Assembly (NCBI GenBank): GCA_964020085.1
Contig: OZ026597.1
Location: forward strand, 15,736,915-15,800,914
Reading direction: 5' to 3'
Source of the DNA: Micromussa lordhowensis
Lineage: Eukaryota > Cnidaria > Anthozoa > Scleractinia > Lobophylliidae
Length of the DNA: 64,000 nt
Positions 10,881-21,404 of this stretch are shown in pieces. Numbering within the stretch: the stretch's first letter is position 1; each line of letters opens with the position of its first letter. The translations under genes were made by a program, and so were the position numbers. The notes under the pieces are model-generated. The model was not told the origin of the DNA. It did not search any database and saw only the letters and a program-made list of their open reading frames with translations.

Positions 10881-11240
10881 TGTGTACAGCCCTACAACAT
10901 CTGCGTTGCCACAAACCTATGACTACGTTACAACACTTACTGACCAACGTTAAAGACAGGGACGAACCCAACAACAGGCAGGGAGCAGTTTACAAGATCA
11001 AATGCTCCGACTGCCAGGCTTCCTACATTGGTGAGACTGGCAGAAACCTGAACACGAGACTGACTGAACACAAACGAGCCACAAGAAATGGTGATGTCAA
11101 CAATCACATTGCTGTGCATCATCATCTGACAAACCACAACATTGACTGGGGCACTGCTCAATGCTTAACCTACAGTACGAACTATTTCCAATGACTGACT
11201 CTTGAAAGCTGGTACATTGTTTTATTTCGCGTCACGTTGG
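10871..11240 (+). pseudogene. Penelope-like element GIY-YIG endonuclease fragment
   Basis: The frame 10871-11194 contains a GIY-YIG nuclease domain: GAVYKIKCSDCQASYIGETG carries the two Tyr motifs (VYKIKC and YIGETG), followed by RNLNTRLTEHKRA with the conserved Arg, then a Glu/His region and NHIAVHHHLTNHNIDW. This is the C-terminal domain of Penelope-like retroelements, which nicks target DNA. A stop (TGA, 11192-11194) and frame break precede the expected tail LTLESWY, read at about 11200-11225. The reverse transcriptase is absent. Confidence 0.8.
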
Positions 11241-11470
11241 GTCGTTACCTCACCCGGTCCTCTGTCACGCATTTACTGCGGGATTCCGCAAGAACCGCGG
11301 GACTCCCGCACGAAAGCCTTAAGGGTCACAGCTTTCGTATAGGAGTGGCCTCAGCTGCAGGCCTTCCAGACTGGTTCATTAAGGTCGCTGTTCGTCAGAT
11401 TGTTACCAGATTTATATATGCACACCAGAATCAGTGTTACTTTCTGCTGCTCCAAAATGGCTAGTGCCTC
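11237..11470 (+). pseudogene. tyrosine recombinase C-terminus of a DIRS/Ngaro-like element
   Basis: The translated frame reads ESLKGHSFRIGVASAAGLPDWFIK, the box containing the His-x-x-Arg of tyrosine recombinases as found in DIRS and Ngaro retrotransposons. The region with the nucleophilic Tyr follows in a shifted frame: CYQIYICTPESVLL, about 11400-11450. The frame change just before it (expected LGRW is read as VAVR) kills the copy. Sequence downstream to about 11760 probably belongs to the element end but shows no further domain. Confidence 0.7.
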
Positions 11471-11759
11471 GGGCAATTTTCTTTAGTTTTGGTCTTGCTT
11501 TGGGGGGATGCATGCCTTGCATGCATCTGTGGCGGTCAAGTCTGCGTAGCAACTTCCCCCAAGCTTTGGCATTGCTTGTGTCTTGCCATCTTATATCCTT
11601 GCCTTTATCTTGTCCGATCCAGCCTGTGCTATGCTGGGGAGATAAGAAAGGCTCTGCCAATACTCTTGTTCTATTCCCACATTAGTGGGGGAATAAGTGA
11701 GGCCTTTAGTGTGTGCACTTGTCATGAAGTCGCGTAAAAACCTGCCACAGGGCTGTGTA

Positions 11760-12340
11760 CCCCTCAATTACACCATATTGTTGTTTGCGTATTTTACTGT
11801 GTTACCTTTTGTCTGGTTGCGTTACATTCTACACTTAGTTTGGATAATGGAATAGTGACATTAACCCAGTTATAACGGTGTCTACTTGCTTTTCGATAAA
11901 ATGTTAGATAATTTGCTTTAATGTTTTCACGAACCGTTAGAAACTCCAATCAATCGTTTATCCGTTTGCAAACGAAATAGTTAGACTACCTGTTGAAAGC
12001 GTTTGGAAAAAGTGTTTAGAAAATTCAACCTAGTCGTTTGAACGCTTTCGGAAACGGTTAAAAATTTTTCACTTGCCCGTTCAAAGCGTTAGCCAAGTTG
12101 TTCAAACGCTCTGAAAAGCTGTTTGCTCTTTGTTTGTTAGGCGTTAGTTTTTAGCAATTTAACGGAAAAGCATTAATGTATGTTTTCCCGCAGAAGGTCA
12201 CATTTTGGCTTTAAAAAATAGGAGACGACATGCGCCGTGGCTGGCACAAGGGAAATTTTAAATTGGGATTTCAGACTTAAATGTACATCTTAATTACGAT
12301 GTCATAGTATTGCCTATTTGAATTTTAACTTTCATTGCGA
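11760..12340. other. no recognisable gene
   Basis: AT-rich sequence with many degenerate variants of cgtttg/caaacg (11930-12130) that give it a loosely repetitive look, but no regular period that I can define. Confidence 0.35.
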
Positions 12341-12344
12341 AGTA

Positions 12345-12560
12345 TCCGGGTGAAGTGTCGGTCAAGTATAGGTGAGGTATCGGTCAAGTATCGGTCATGT
12401 AACAGTCGAGTATTGATGGTCTAAGAAAATATCAGTCGACATATTTATCAGTCGACTGTCAGCTGGTAAATCGGTCGACTAGCTATCAACCGATAGTCAA
12501 CTGATAGTCGACCAATATATCGGCCTATATATCGACCGAGACCACCTATAGTACACATGA
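12345..12560. repeat. remnant of the TCGGCCGA-type repeat family
   Basis: Shares with 5040-5266 the tandem GAAGTRTCGGT / AGTATCGGTC motifs and the same boundary TAGTACACATGATC (compare TAAGTACACATGATC). Multiple short inverted motifs (AGTCGACTGTCAGCTG, ATCAGTCGAC) suggest a decayed foldback end. No opposite end is visible. Confidence 0.6.
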
Positions 12561-12599
12561 TCCGAATACACAGAGAGGAAAAATATTAGTGGATTACTA

Positions 12600-12742
12600 G
12601 TAGCAATAGACTTCTAAAAAGCGTTCATTTCGATAAAGCGAAGCTTTATGGTTAAGGCACTTTCAGCTTTTAATTTTGGCCCTTCCCTAATTCACTGGAT
12701 ACACATTTTATAAAAATATTTCAAACTTGTGCAGTTATGAAC
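12600..12742 (+). pseudogene. Tx1/L1-like reverse transcriptase, part upstream of the BEL insertion
   Basis: Plus-strand translation gives degraded but recognisable reverse transcriptase sequence (KALSAFNFGPSLIHWIHIL), the stretch between the first catalytic Asp motif and the GVRQGDPLSPYL motif of L1/Tx1 elements. The next part of the same gene begins at 19494, on the far side of the BEL/Pao element. The reading continues from the target site GTTATGAAC here to the AATGGTTAT that follows 19498. Isolated stops show it was already decaying. Confidence 0.65.
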
Positions 12743-13169
12743 TGTTATCATCTTCGTTCAAGTTCTCAGCTATGACTGAGACAACCAAGAGGTTTAACAG
12801 ATTATTTATTCAATTCAACTTCACTAGACCCACTCGTCGAGATTGCTCCTTACTCACACCAATGCGATTCGTTAGGATACAAATGAACATAAACAGTAAA
12901 TAATTTTATAACTCTAAAAGGGTAAATATGGCGGCACAAAGTCTTTCTTCGACACTTACACATTTGTGGATCCTTCTGGTAATAAAAACTTCTTTGTAAA
13001 CTTCTCAACGCTATAGTAATCTCGTTTTAACTCCGCTTTTACAACAAACTCTCGTAACTCGCTTTTCAAAATGTCTGTTGCCTTTTTCCTGCCAGACATT
13101 CCGCAAAGCACTATGGATAAGACCCAGGTCCCCACGCTAGGGCCCAGGCGTTAGAAAATAATTGTAACA
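12743..13169 (-). repeat. 3' LTR of the BEL/Pao element
   Basis: 427 bp, matching 19074-19493 apart from scattered substitutions and small indels. A polypurine tract lies just upstream on the minus strand (a run of about 14 G followed by TGGAA, 13170-13192), the usual primer for plus-strand cDNA synthesis. Confidence 0.93.
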
Positions 13170-13285
13170 TTCCACCCCCCCCCCCCCCATGAACACCTAG
13201 ACTTAGGGGTTCATAGCTTACAAAACTAAACCTCACAAACTCTCAAAGGTTCATTTGTACAATGTATATCAGTCTGCTGCTCTTC

Positions 13286-14827
13286 TTATTCATCGTTCAC
13301 TCCTTCCAGCAAGCACAGTTTGGTCACCGGTCGATTTAAGGTTGTCCACTTAGCTCGCAGCTCTGCGCTCCTCACTAGGTTGTCCACCCCAGGGTACACT
13401 TTCTCCACTCGACCCAAGGGCCACTGATTTCTATTCACATTGTTATCTGCAATCAGCACCAGGTCTCCTACTTTCAAATTTCTTTGTTCGCGCTGCCACT
13501 TGTAGTGTAGTGACGGTAGATACTCTTTCAACCACCGTTTCCAGTAGTGGTCGGCTAGCAGCTGAGCTTTCGGCTAAACTTGTCCTTATCGTCAAACACA
13601 TCTGGTGGAATGTTCAAGGAAGGGTGCACATTCAGGAAATGGCTTGGCACCAAGGGATCATTGTCATTTGGACTTGAGGGATTTAGTGTGAGAGGCCTTG
13701 AATTTGCAATCCGTTCAGCTTCTGTAAATACCGTGTGCAGTACTTCTTCGTTCATAGGGCTGTTGCCGAGAATAGCATATGAGATGCGCCAGGGGGTGAA
13801 AAACCCACTTACATCCTCGCTGCGTCAGCTGTCTCTCTAGTTTACTGTGCTTCATTGTCTTTATGAGTTCCCGGATCTCTTTATCCGCGCCAACAAAATT
13901 GTCCCATTATCAGAATGAATCTCCTTCACGTGTCCCCAGCGGTTTAGGAATCGCATCAACACTAGCATGAAATCGTCGGTTTCAAGAGACCTTGCCAGTT
14001 CAAGGTGAAAAGTTCTAGAGTTCATACAAACAAAGATTGCTCCCCATCGTTTCTCAACTACTTGCCCTCTTCCTTGCTTCACCAAAAATGGTCCAAAATA
14101 ATCCACCCCACAGTAAGTGAACGGGGGCTCGTATGGGGTTAATCGTACTTTGGGCAACTGTCCCATGTGCTGACACACCTTTGGGGCCATCTGTCTTTGG
14201 CAATGGACACACCTTCTTAGGATTTTCTTGATTGTGGCTCTAGCATTCACTATCCAGAACTGCTTCCTTGTAATTGAAAGCACTTGTTCTACACCACAAT
14301 GTCTAATAACTTCATGAACATTTCGTATCAGGATCGTCGTAATGTGGTGATCCTTTGGGAGTATCATCAGATTCTTGGCATCAGCGGTTGTAGGAGTCAT
14401 AGAGATCCTTTCACCTACTCGCATGACTCTGTCTTCTTTCATGATTGGTTTAAGCTTAATAAGCCGGCTGGAGGATTTTATTGGCTTTTCTTCTCTCAAG
14501 TTTTTCATCTCCACTGGGAAATTACTCCTCTGAGCCAACATCGCGATTTTTCTCTTTGCAACCTCTAGGTCTTCCTGATTGATTCCCTTACGCACATCAG
14601 CTGCTTGTTGTGTGTTCTTTTTCTTCTCTACGCGACACTTTAACCACTCTACATAACGTGTACACCCAGTTCGAAGAACTGCTGATGAGAACTTCTACTC
14701 TTACAATAGGCTCAATGCTGGTGGTGTAAACCTCCTTCTTCAGCTCGAGAGGGTCTGAGGGAACAATGTCGAACTTGTTTTTCGACCATTTCTCTTCCTT
14801 CTCGTTCAGAAAGGATGGCCCCTTCAA
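13286..14827 (-). pseudogene. BEL/Pao integrase and C-terminal domain (broken)
   Basis: Minus-strand frames 14827-14597 and 14595-13861 hold the integrase: the zinc-binding part (HEVIRHCGVEQVL, then CVHCQRQ), then the catalytic core with the first Asp in YCGVDYFGPFLV and the second in IHSDNG. The Glu-bearing part is lost in a frame break near 13870. Frames 13755-13555 (NSRPLTLNPSSPND, PLVPSHFL) and 13531-13286 (LKVGDLVLIADNN, QWPLGRVEKVYPG) are the C-terminal domain typical of BEL/Pao pol. It would have inserted the element's cDNA into host DNA. Several frameshifts make it non-functional. Confidence 0.85.
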
Positions 14828-15671
14828 CTAGCGATCATTTTTGAGAAAGTCAGACATCTCTAACCCGCGACTCACATCGTCTGCAGGGTTGATTGTGCCA
14901 GTGCAATATCTCCACTGGTCTGGGTCTGTCAATTCTCTGATTTCTGACACTCGGTTTGCCACATAGGTTTGGAAACATTGAGACTCGTTCCTGATGTAAT
15001 TCAACACGATCATCGTCTGTCCAAAAAATGACCTTTTCAAATTTGAAGTTTAACTCTTTCCTAACAGTGGAATCCATCCTTGCAGCTAGAAGTGCTCCCT
15101 GAAGCTCAAGTCGAGGGATGCTTACAGTCTTTTTAGGTGCATTGCGTGACTTCCCGATCACAAAGGCACATTCAGTAAACCCATCCGCATACTCAATGCG
15201 CAGGTAGGATGCAGTTCCATAGCCAGCCTCATAGGCGTCACAAAAGTGATGCAGCTGCAATTTAACACCTTTAGTGTCCAGACGACTGAAATAGCAACGA
15301 GGAACATCTATTTCCTCCAAGAGATGCAAATTGCTCTTCCATTTCTCCCATTTCGTCAGAATCTCTCCACTGATCGGTTGGTCCCATGGGATTCTGCCAC
15401 GCCACAGGGTTTGAATTATCTGTTTGGCCGGCAGCATCACTGGGGCTACGAAATTCAAAGGATCAAAAACTAAGGCAATAGTTGACAGCACTCCTCTCAT
15501 CGTGTCCGGTTTATTTAGGTCCGACACTTTGAATCCAAAGGTATCAATTTCAATGTTCCATCTTATTCCAAGAGCTCTGTTAATTGAGAGTTCGTTAGAG
15601 TCGAGGTCCAGAAACGGTGTTGCCCTTTTCTCAACTGGTATCTCAGCTAAAACTTTTCGATCGTTGCTCAT
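14828..15671 (-). pseudogene. BEL/Pao RNase H region (broken)
   Basis: Minus-strand frame 15671-14850 reads RALGIRWNIEIDTFGFKV (connection after the reverse transcriptase), then the RNase H with LHHFCDAYEAGYGTASYLR (first acidic residue) and SIPRLELQGALLAARM (catalytic Glu), then IFWTDD (next Asp). A frameshift there moves the remainder to the overlapping frame 15040-14828 (MIVLNYIRNESQCFQTYVANRVSEI, GTINPADDVSRGL). RNase H degrades the RNA strand of the RNA/cDNA hybrid. Confidence 0.85.
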
Positions 15672-15719
15672 AAACTTGGTTAAGTTGAAGCCTGCTCTGG
15701 CACAAAATTAACTGATTAA

Positions 15720-16785
15720 CTGATTCGACAGTTTAATTGCTGCTTCAGACGTGGATACTGCTCGCAAGACGTCATCCACGTAAAAATTACGTCTCAAGGT
15801 CTCCAAGGTAAATAGGATCGAAATCATTCTCGTTGTCATCTGCGGTTTGTTTCAACATTGAATTTGCTGTAAAGGGGGAGTCGGTCGCTCCAAATATATG
15901 GGCAGTCATCACATACTCATCTGGACGTTCATCGCTGCTTCCATCCAACCACAGAAATCTTGAGGAATCTTGGTCTTGTTCTCTAACCTTGACTTGGTGG
16001 AACATACTTTCAATATCTGCTACAATCACAGTATGGTCCTGCCGGAATCTCAGAAGAACTCCAACAAGATCATTGGTACAATCGGGTCCCTGCAAAAGGT
16101 TGTTGTTGAGAGAAGTTCCTCCATACTCCGCCGCAGCATCAAATACGATTCGTACCTTTCCTGGCTTGTTGGGATTGAGTATCGGGAAATGTGGCAAGTA
16201 CCATGTTCTTGGTCCGGTGTCTTCAGCCTCTTCCGATGCGAGCTTATGTGCATACCCCTTTGCAATGTATTCTTTCATTACCGTTCGATACCTTTCTTCA
16301 AGTTCTGAGTCACAAGAGAATCTCCGTTTCAGGCTGGAAAGTCTTCTTGCTGCCTCGGATCTGTTGTTTGGTAACTTAACATTCTCGTCACGCCAAAGCA
16401 GACCCATCTCATAATGACCTTTGGACATCCTAGTCGTCCTCGGTAGCATCTCAACCGCATGAATGTCCTCCCTTGAAAGGTTGTGAGGTGCTGAGATATT
16501 GCAACTGCTAGGTTCAACTCTGCTTTCTTGATCAGCATGAGTACCAAAGGATTCCAAATTCCAGAATTTGTCAACCTGCTCGTAGAGCTTCTTGTTGTAC
16601 CTGGTAAAGTGAACGCTCATCTCATTGGAGCTACGGGTTCCCTGAATCGTTCCGGTGATAACCCAACCCAGTGGGCCTCTCACTCCTTTCAACTGACTTC
16701 TGCACGAGCCAGGCTTACGTACTTCAAGTACATCGTGAGCGTAGTCTACGTGTTTCCCAATGAGCACTGAAACCTTTTTTGACAT
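15720..16785 (-). pseudogene. BEL/Pao reverse transcriptase (broken)
   Basis: The frame 16785-15787 contains the fingers and palm: YLPHFPILNPNKPGKVRIVFD, SLNNNLLQGPDCTNDLVGVL, VIVADIESMFHQVKV (first catalytic Asp) and YVMTAHIFGATDSPF. The catalytic YVDD box follows in a shifted frame at about 15760-15790 (RNFYVDDVLRAV), so a single frame break near 15800 separates it from the palm. The part before VRIVFD (LGWVITGTIQG) is the linker from the protease. Apart from the break the motifs are well kept. Confidence 0.88.
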
Positions 16786-16855
16786 CCACTTCAGGAATCT
16801 CTATATCCCTCAAGTGTGGGTGACAGGTTCTATCTGTGTCCTTGGGAAAGCACTT

Positions 16856-17155
16856 CTATGATATATTGAATCTTTCTGACACTAGACCGTCTTCCACATC
16901 AATAATCTCTCTGACTCCTTTGGCAGATTGGAGCTTGAAATGTACGAATTCAAATTCCTCTTCTCTCTTTTCCATTATGGTGTTCACTGAAACAAGTTCT
17001 TTTTGTCCCTCTAAACACAGAATATTCGCAACGTCCTTGCTAATAATAGTTCCTCGTGATGCGTTGTCTAACAATCCATAAGTGGTCACTGAATTACCAT
17101 GTGGGGCTATCACCCTTACGGGTACGACATGCAACAGAATGGTTCTTGAAGACAC
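16856..17155 (-). pseudogene. BEL/Pao retropepsin-type protease (catalytic motif altered)
   Basis: The frame reads VVPVRVIAPHGNSVTTYGLLDNASRGTIISK in part, which aligns by position with the aspartic protease of BEL elements. The usual Asp-Ser/Thr-Gly triad is replaced by Asp-Asn-Ala, so cleavage of the polyprotein is unlikely even if the frame were intact. It lies between the zinc knuckle (17192-17437) and the reverse transcriptase, as expected. Confidence 0.7.
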
Positions 17156-17191
17156 GGCGGTCTTGGTAACAGTAGCATACCGTTCAAGGGT

Positions 17192-19104
17192 TCACGATCC
17201 TTCCAGCTGTTGCGGTTCTTCAGTCATTCCCAGAGTGTAAGACGAACCTGCTTTCACAGAAGTATATTGCTCTTGCTCGGTTGAATATTCTGCCAGACCT
17301 CCGAACCTTCTAGGGGGGTTGTGAAACAACCTGTGATGTCTTCTGTCAGCCCCACATTGGCAGAAGATTCTTGACTTACAGTGACTTCTCATATGACCAG
17401 GCTTCAAGCAAACATGACACAGTCTGTGCTGCTTCACGATGTTCCATCAAGTCTGGATCTCATCGGCTTGAAACTCTTCACACTCAGTGAGCTCGTGTTT
17501 CCCAGAGCAGCGGGTACATTGGTCGAAATTGGGCTTAATTGTCTCCTGCGAATCATCACTTGCATTGGGAGCAGTCATACACGTCACGTAATAGGATGTT
17601 TGTCTGACTGAAAGTATACCAGACACCTTACCAATGAAATCACTTTGTCTTTGAAACCTCTTTTCGACGACAAACCCTGGTTGATGGCTGCCTGACAGGT
17701 CTGACAGCCGTGGGCTTGCTCCATTTTCTCAGATGCTGTAGGAAATATCTCCCCATTTATTGATCAGATAACTTGGCAACCATCTGAAGATTTGTTTCAG
17801 GTTTGCCATAGTGCTAGCTTCTTGCTCATAGCAGCCGCAGAGTTTTTTGAAGGCTGCCTCCAGCTGCTCAGCGAGGTTTCGCAATCTGGAATAGTCACTA
17901 CTGGACAGTTTTGGACCATTTGTCAAATTCTCTATGCAAGCAGCTGCGACAGTAGCCGGGTTTCCATAACATTCATGTAAGATCTCCATAACTGCTTCAT
18001 AAGAACATCCTGCGACCCTCTCAATTACTTCATAAACTTCTCTGGTAACAAACTTTGGTAGAAATTCCAGCTTTTGACTGTCAAAACTCTCAAAACTTCA
18101 TCTTCTAGGTTGTCACGTAGTCTATCCCTAAAGGTTGGATAGTAACTGGGATTGCCTGAAAAATTCACTGGTTGCATTGCTTGCAGCATTGTGAGCTTCA
18201 AAAAGATTGCTGTGTTATCTACGTCACAAGTGGATGAACAGTGCGCATCTCACCGATATTCACTTTCGCTGCAGTTGATCCAGGACATGCAGTGACAGCT
18301 GCTGGAGAGTTCTGGGCTGGTAAAAATCTGCAGCATCAGGATTTAAATGTTTCGTGTCAAGGTCTGCAGACCATCGATCAATTTTTTCCTTTCCGGTCAT
18401 TTGTGGCCAAGGAGGAATTCCTGGTTTGTCCTCCGAACCACGACTGCTACTAGCTACATGTACCATATCGCTCTAACAACTCTGCCTCCTTCTCTGCCAT
18501 TTCAGTCTGAAACTTCATCTCACAAGCCTTGATTTTACTTTTAAATTCAAATTCAAATTTTTGTCTTTCCATTTCTAGTTCGTATTTGGCACGTTCCTGT
18601 TCCTGCCTGAGCATTAATTTTTTCATTACTATGTCCCTTTTGAGTCCCTTTAGCTTGCTCTGCCTGGTGGAATCTTCTAACTTTGCCCTCGGCAGGCTGT
18701 TTTGGTTCTTCAGTTGAAGCAGACGAGCTTTGATTGCAGATGAACCTTTGTAGTATTCGGTACTTGCTTCCAAGTATCTTTCCATGACTCTATCAAACTC
18801 TTTTTCGACCAAACTTTTCGTGATGTAAGCCTTGTAATTCTTGTCATATCTATCCGAAGCTAAGTTTAAACTCTTCAAAGCCTTTTGTGTTTCACCAAGA
18901 CTCGACTCAGTTACGCAGATAGATAGTCTTAGCTTTCTTTAACGTAGTGTTAAAATGCCCCAAGAAGCCAGCTAGGGATTTCTTGTGTTGTTCTAGTTCA
19001 TCTCCAACGGCTTCACCTCCAGGCAACTGTACGCTCTCGATCCTCTGATCTTCAGGATCCAAATGTCGAATGATGTTATCGTCTTCGTTCAAGTTCTCGG
19101 TCAT
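17192..19104 (-). pseudogene. BEL/Pao gag region with zinc knuckles (broken)
   Basis: Minus-strand pieces in order: 19104-18907 (N-terminal part, starting inside the LTR edge, contains HLDPEDQRIESVQ), 18878-18450 (long Lys/Glu-rich coiled-coil, KFEFEFKSKIKACEMKFQ), 18466-18260, 17989-17729 (YGNPATVAAACIENL and SSDYSRLRNLAEQLEAA, the gag-like domain of BEL elements) and 17437-17192 (CHVCLKPGHMRSHC zinc knuckle, then CQCGADRRHHRLFH). Gag would package the RNA. Many frame breaks, especially 17990-18250, show decay. Confidence 0.8.
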
Positions 19105-19493
19105 GACTGAGACAACCCAGAGGTTTAACAGATTATTTATTCAATTTGACTTCACTAGACACACTCGCCGAGATCGCTCTTTACTCACACCAATGCGATT
19201 TGTTAGGATACAAATGAACATAAACAGTATATATAACTCTAAAAGGGTAAATATGGCGGCACAAAGTCATTCTTCGACACTTACACATTTGCGGATCCTT
19301 CTGGTAATAAAAACTTCTCCGTAAACTTCACGATGCTATAGTAATCTCGTTTTAACTCCGCTTTTACAACAAACTCTCGTAACTCGCTTTTCAAAATATC
19401 TGTTGCCTTTTTCCCGCCAACGCTCCGCAAACCACTATGGATAAGACCCAGGTCCCCACGCTAGGGCCCAGGCATTAGAAAATAATTGTAACA
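19074..19493 (-). repeat. 5' LTR of the BEL/Pao element
   Basis: 420 bp, read on the minus strand TGTTACA...GATAACA. Just inside it on the minus strand (19073-19050) lies ATTTGGATCC, whose TGG could match a tRNA 3' end, but I cannot name the primer tRNA. Confidence 0.92.
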
Positions 19494-21330
19494 TGAACAA
19501 TGGTTATACAACATCTCCTTTTCAAATTCTTCAAGGTGTCAGACAAGGCGATCCACTATCGCCATATTTAATTTATTCATAATCTGTTTGGATATTTTAG
19601 CTATTAACATACAACGTAACAAAGACATTCAGGGAATTGTGGTAGATAATGAAGATGCAAAATTAGAGATTTTTGCAGATGATTTAACATCTTTTCGTAG
19701 AGACGGTGCCTCGCTCAATGCTCTGCTTGGTACTGTCGAATGTTTCAATCTCTACTCTGGCCTAACAATTAATTACAAAAAGACAGAGCTAATGTTATTG
19801 GGAAATCAAAACCTTAAATCCATCAACACTAGCAACCTGTTCTGGTAAAGACATAACCATTAAAAAGGCCGTTAAAATCTTTGGTGTTTATTTTACATAC
19901 AATCAATTCCTTTGGAAAAAGTTAACTTTTGAAGAACCATTAAAATCTATAAGCAAGAAGCTGCAGTTTTGGAACTGGAGGAATCTAACAATTTTGGGAC
20001 AACATTCAAATTGTGAAAACATTTGTTGTTCCAATCTTTAGGTATAGAGCCGGCTTAGTATGTATGCATAAGGATATAATTATAGAAACAAACAAAATCC
20101 TCTTCAATTTCATCTGGAAAGGAAAGGATAAAGTAAAAGGATCAACCCTGATAAGCGACATGGATAAAGGAGGTCTAAGAGCACCACACTTAGAATCGGC
20201 CATTAAAGCAAATCTCATGTTGTAAAAAGTTTGTTAATTCACAGCAAAGCAGTTGGAAGACCATTCTCCTACATGTATATTATTTGAAACCAGTTGGCGG
20301 CAAATTGGTCTTAGGATGTGGATTCAATATTAAGAAACTTCCAATAAAACTACCTAGATTTTACAAGGAATGTTTTCAAATTTTTGCCGAACATTCTGCG
20401 GCAAAAGCTGTCAATGTTCAATGCCTGAACAATAATTATTTTGGAATAATAAACACATTTGTGTTGACAGCAAATCAGTTTTTCATCATGCATGTTTTTC
20501 ATAATTACACTTAAAGATCTGGTAAACGAAAACAAACGACTTAATTGTTAAGCAGTCAGAGTCCAGAGAGCTCACTTGATGCGCTGCCGATGTAATGGCG
20601 GAATTCTTTGACATTATGTAGGCACAAAAGAGATAAAGCTTTTGTCCTGAAAGATCATCTTAAGCTATGTTTAAAGGATCAGAAACTGTTAAGTGACAAA
20701 CTCGCATCAAAAGATATTTATGGCGAAATACAATCCAAGACGAAACCACCCCAACTGTGCAAGTGAGATATATGGAGCAGTACTCCAATGGAAAGAAATA
20801 TATAATTTACCCTTTAAAGTACTTACAGGTATAGACAAAATCGAGAGAGCTTAAGTATAAAATTCTCAATAGATACTTAACAATGAATGTTTTTCTACAC
20901 AAAATTGGTTTGATAGCTTCACCATTATGTACATTTTGTGGTTCCAAGAGCGAGTCCCTAGAGCATTTATTGATCACATGTCCATTTACTCATGATTTTT
21001 GGCTGGACTTTATTTGTTGGTGTGGGAATGTAAATATAGTTTTAGACAGACTTTCTAATATTGGGATTTGGAATAGAGAATATTTCTTATTGCTCAATCA
21101 CCTTTTATTTATAGCTAAAAAACACATCTATGAATGCCAAAAAATAAAACTTACCTGTCTTTTAGAGTGTATTGTAAAACCCTGGCTTATGTATACCAAT
21201 TAGAATCTCAAGTTATGAAATCAAACAACGAAGAGTCCAGTAATAATGTTAAGTGTAGAAAATATATCGACAACTTAGAATAATGTTAATTTTTCGATTC
21301 CTCATTCCAAAGGAAACTGATTAATAGTAC
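19494..21330 (+). pseudogene. Tx1/L1-like reverse transcriptase, part downstream of the BEL insertion
   Basis: Continuation of the gene whose upstream part is at 12600-12742. 19500-19575 reads ILQGVRQGDPLSPYL. 19588-19848 carries the catalytic box as IFADDLTSF (the usual A/FADD), then LYSGLTINYKKTELM. Later frames give FGVYFTYNQFLWKK, FNFIWKGKDKVKG and DKGGLRAPHL, and 20883-21203 reads NVFLHKIGLIASPLCTFCGSK with the C-terminal Cys-rich CxxC...H...C motif (LEHLLITCPFTHDFW). These are the thumb and tail of L1/Tx1 elements. Several frameshifts and stops are present; the 3' end is near 21330. Confidence 0.8.
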
Positions 21331-21404
21331 CAATAACACTGAAAAGTAGTTGTAAAAACGTAATGTGTGTGTGTGTAACTCAATGTTGTTTATATGTGTA
21401 ATGT

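Larger units (their letters stand above)
12743..19493 (-). mobile_element. BEL/Pao LTR retrotransposon, complete with both LTRs and target duplication
   Basis: The element is oriented on the minus strand. Two LTRs (12743-13169 and 19074-19493) each read TGTTACAATTATTTTC... to ...GATAACA. The direct repeat TGAAC flanks it exactly (12738-12742 and 19494-19498). Order of domains on the minus strand: gag, zinc knuckle, retropepsin, reverse transcriptase, RNase H, integrase and the C-terminal BEL domain. This is BEL/Pao order and content. The 6.75 kb length is normal, but the coding region is broken many times. It interrupts a Tx1/L1-like gene. Confidence 0.93.
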
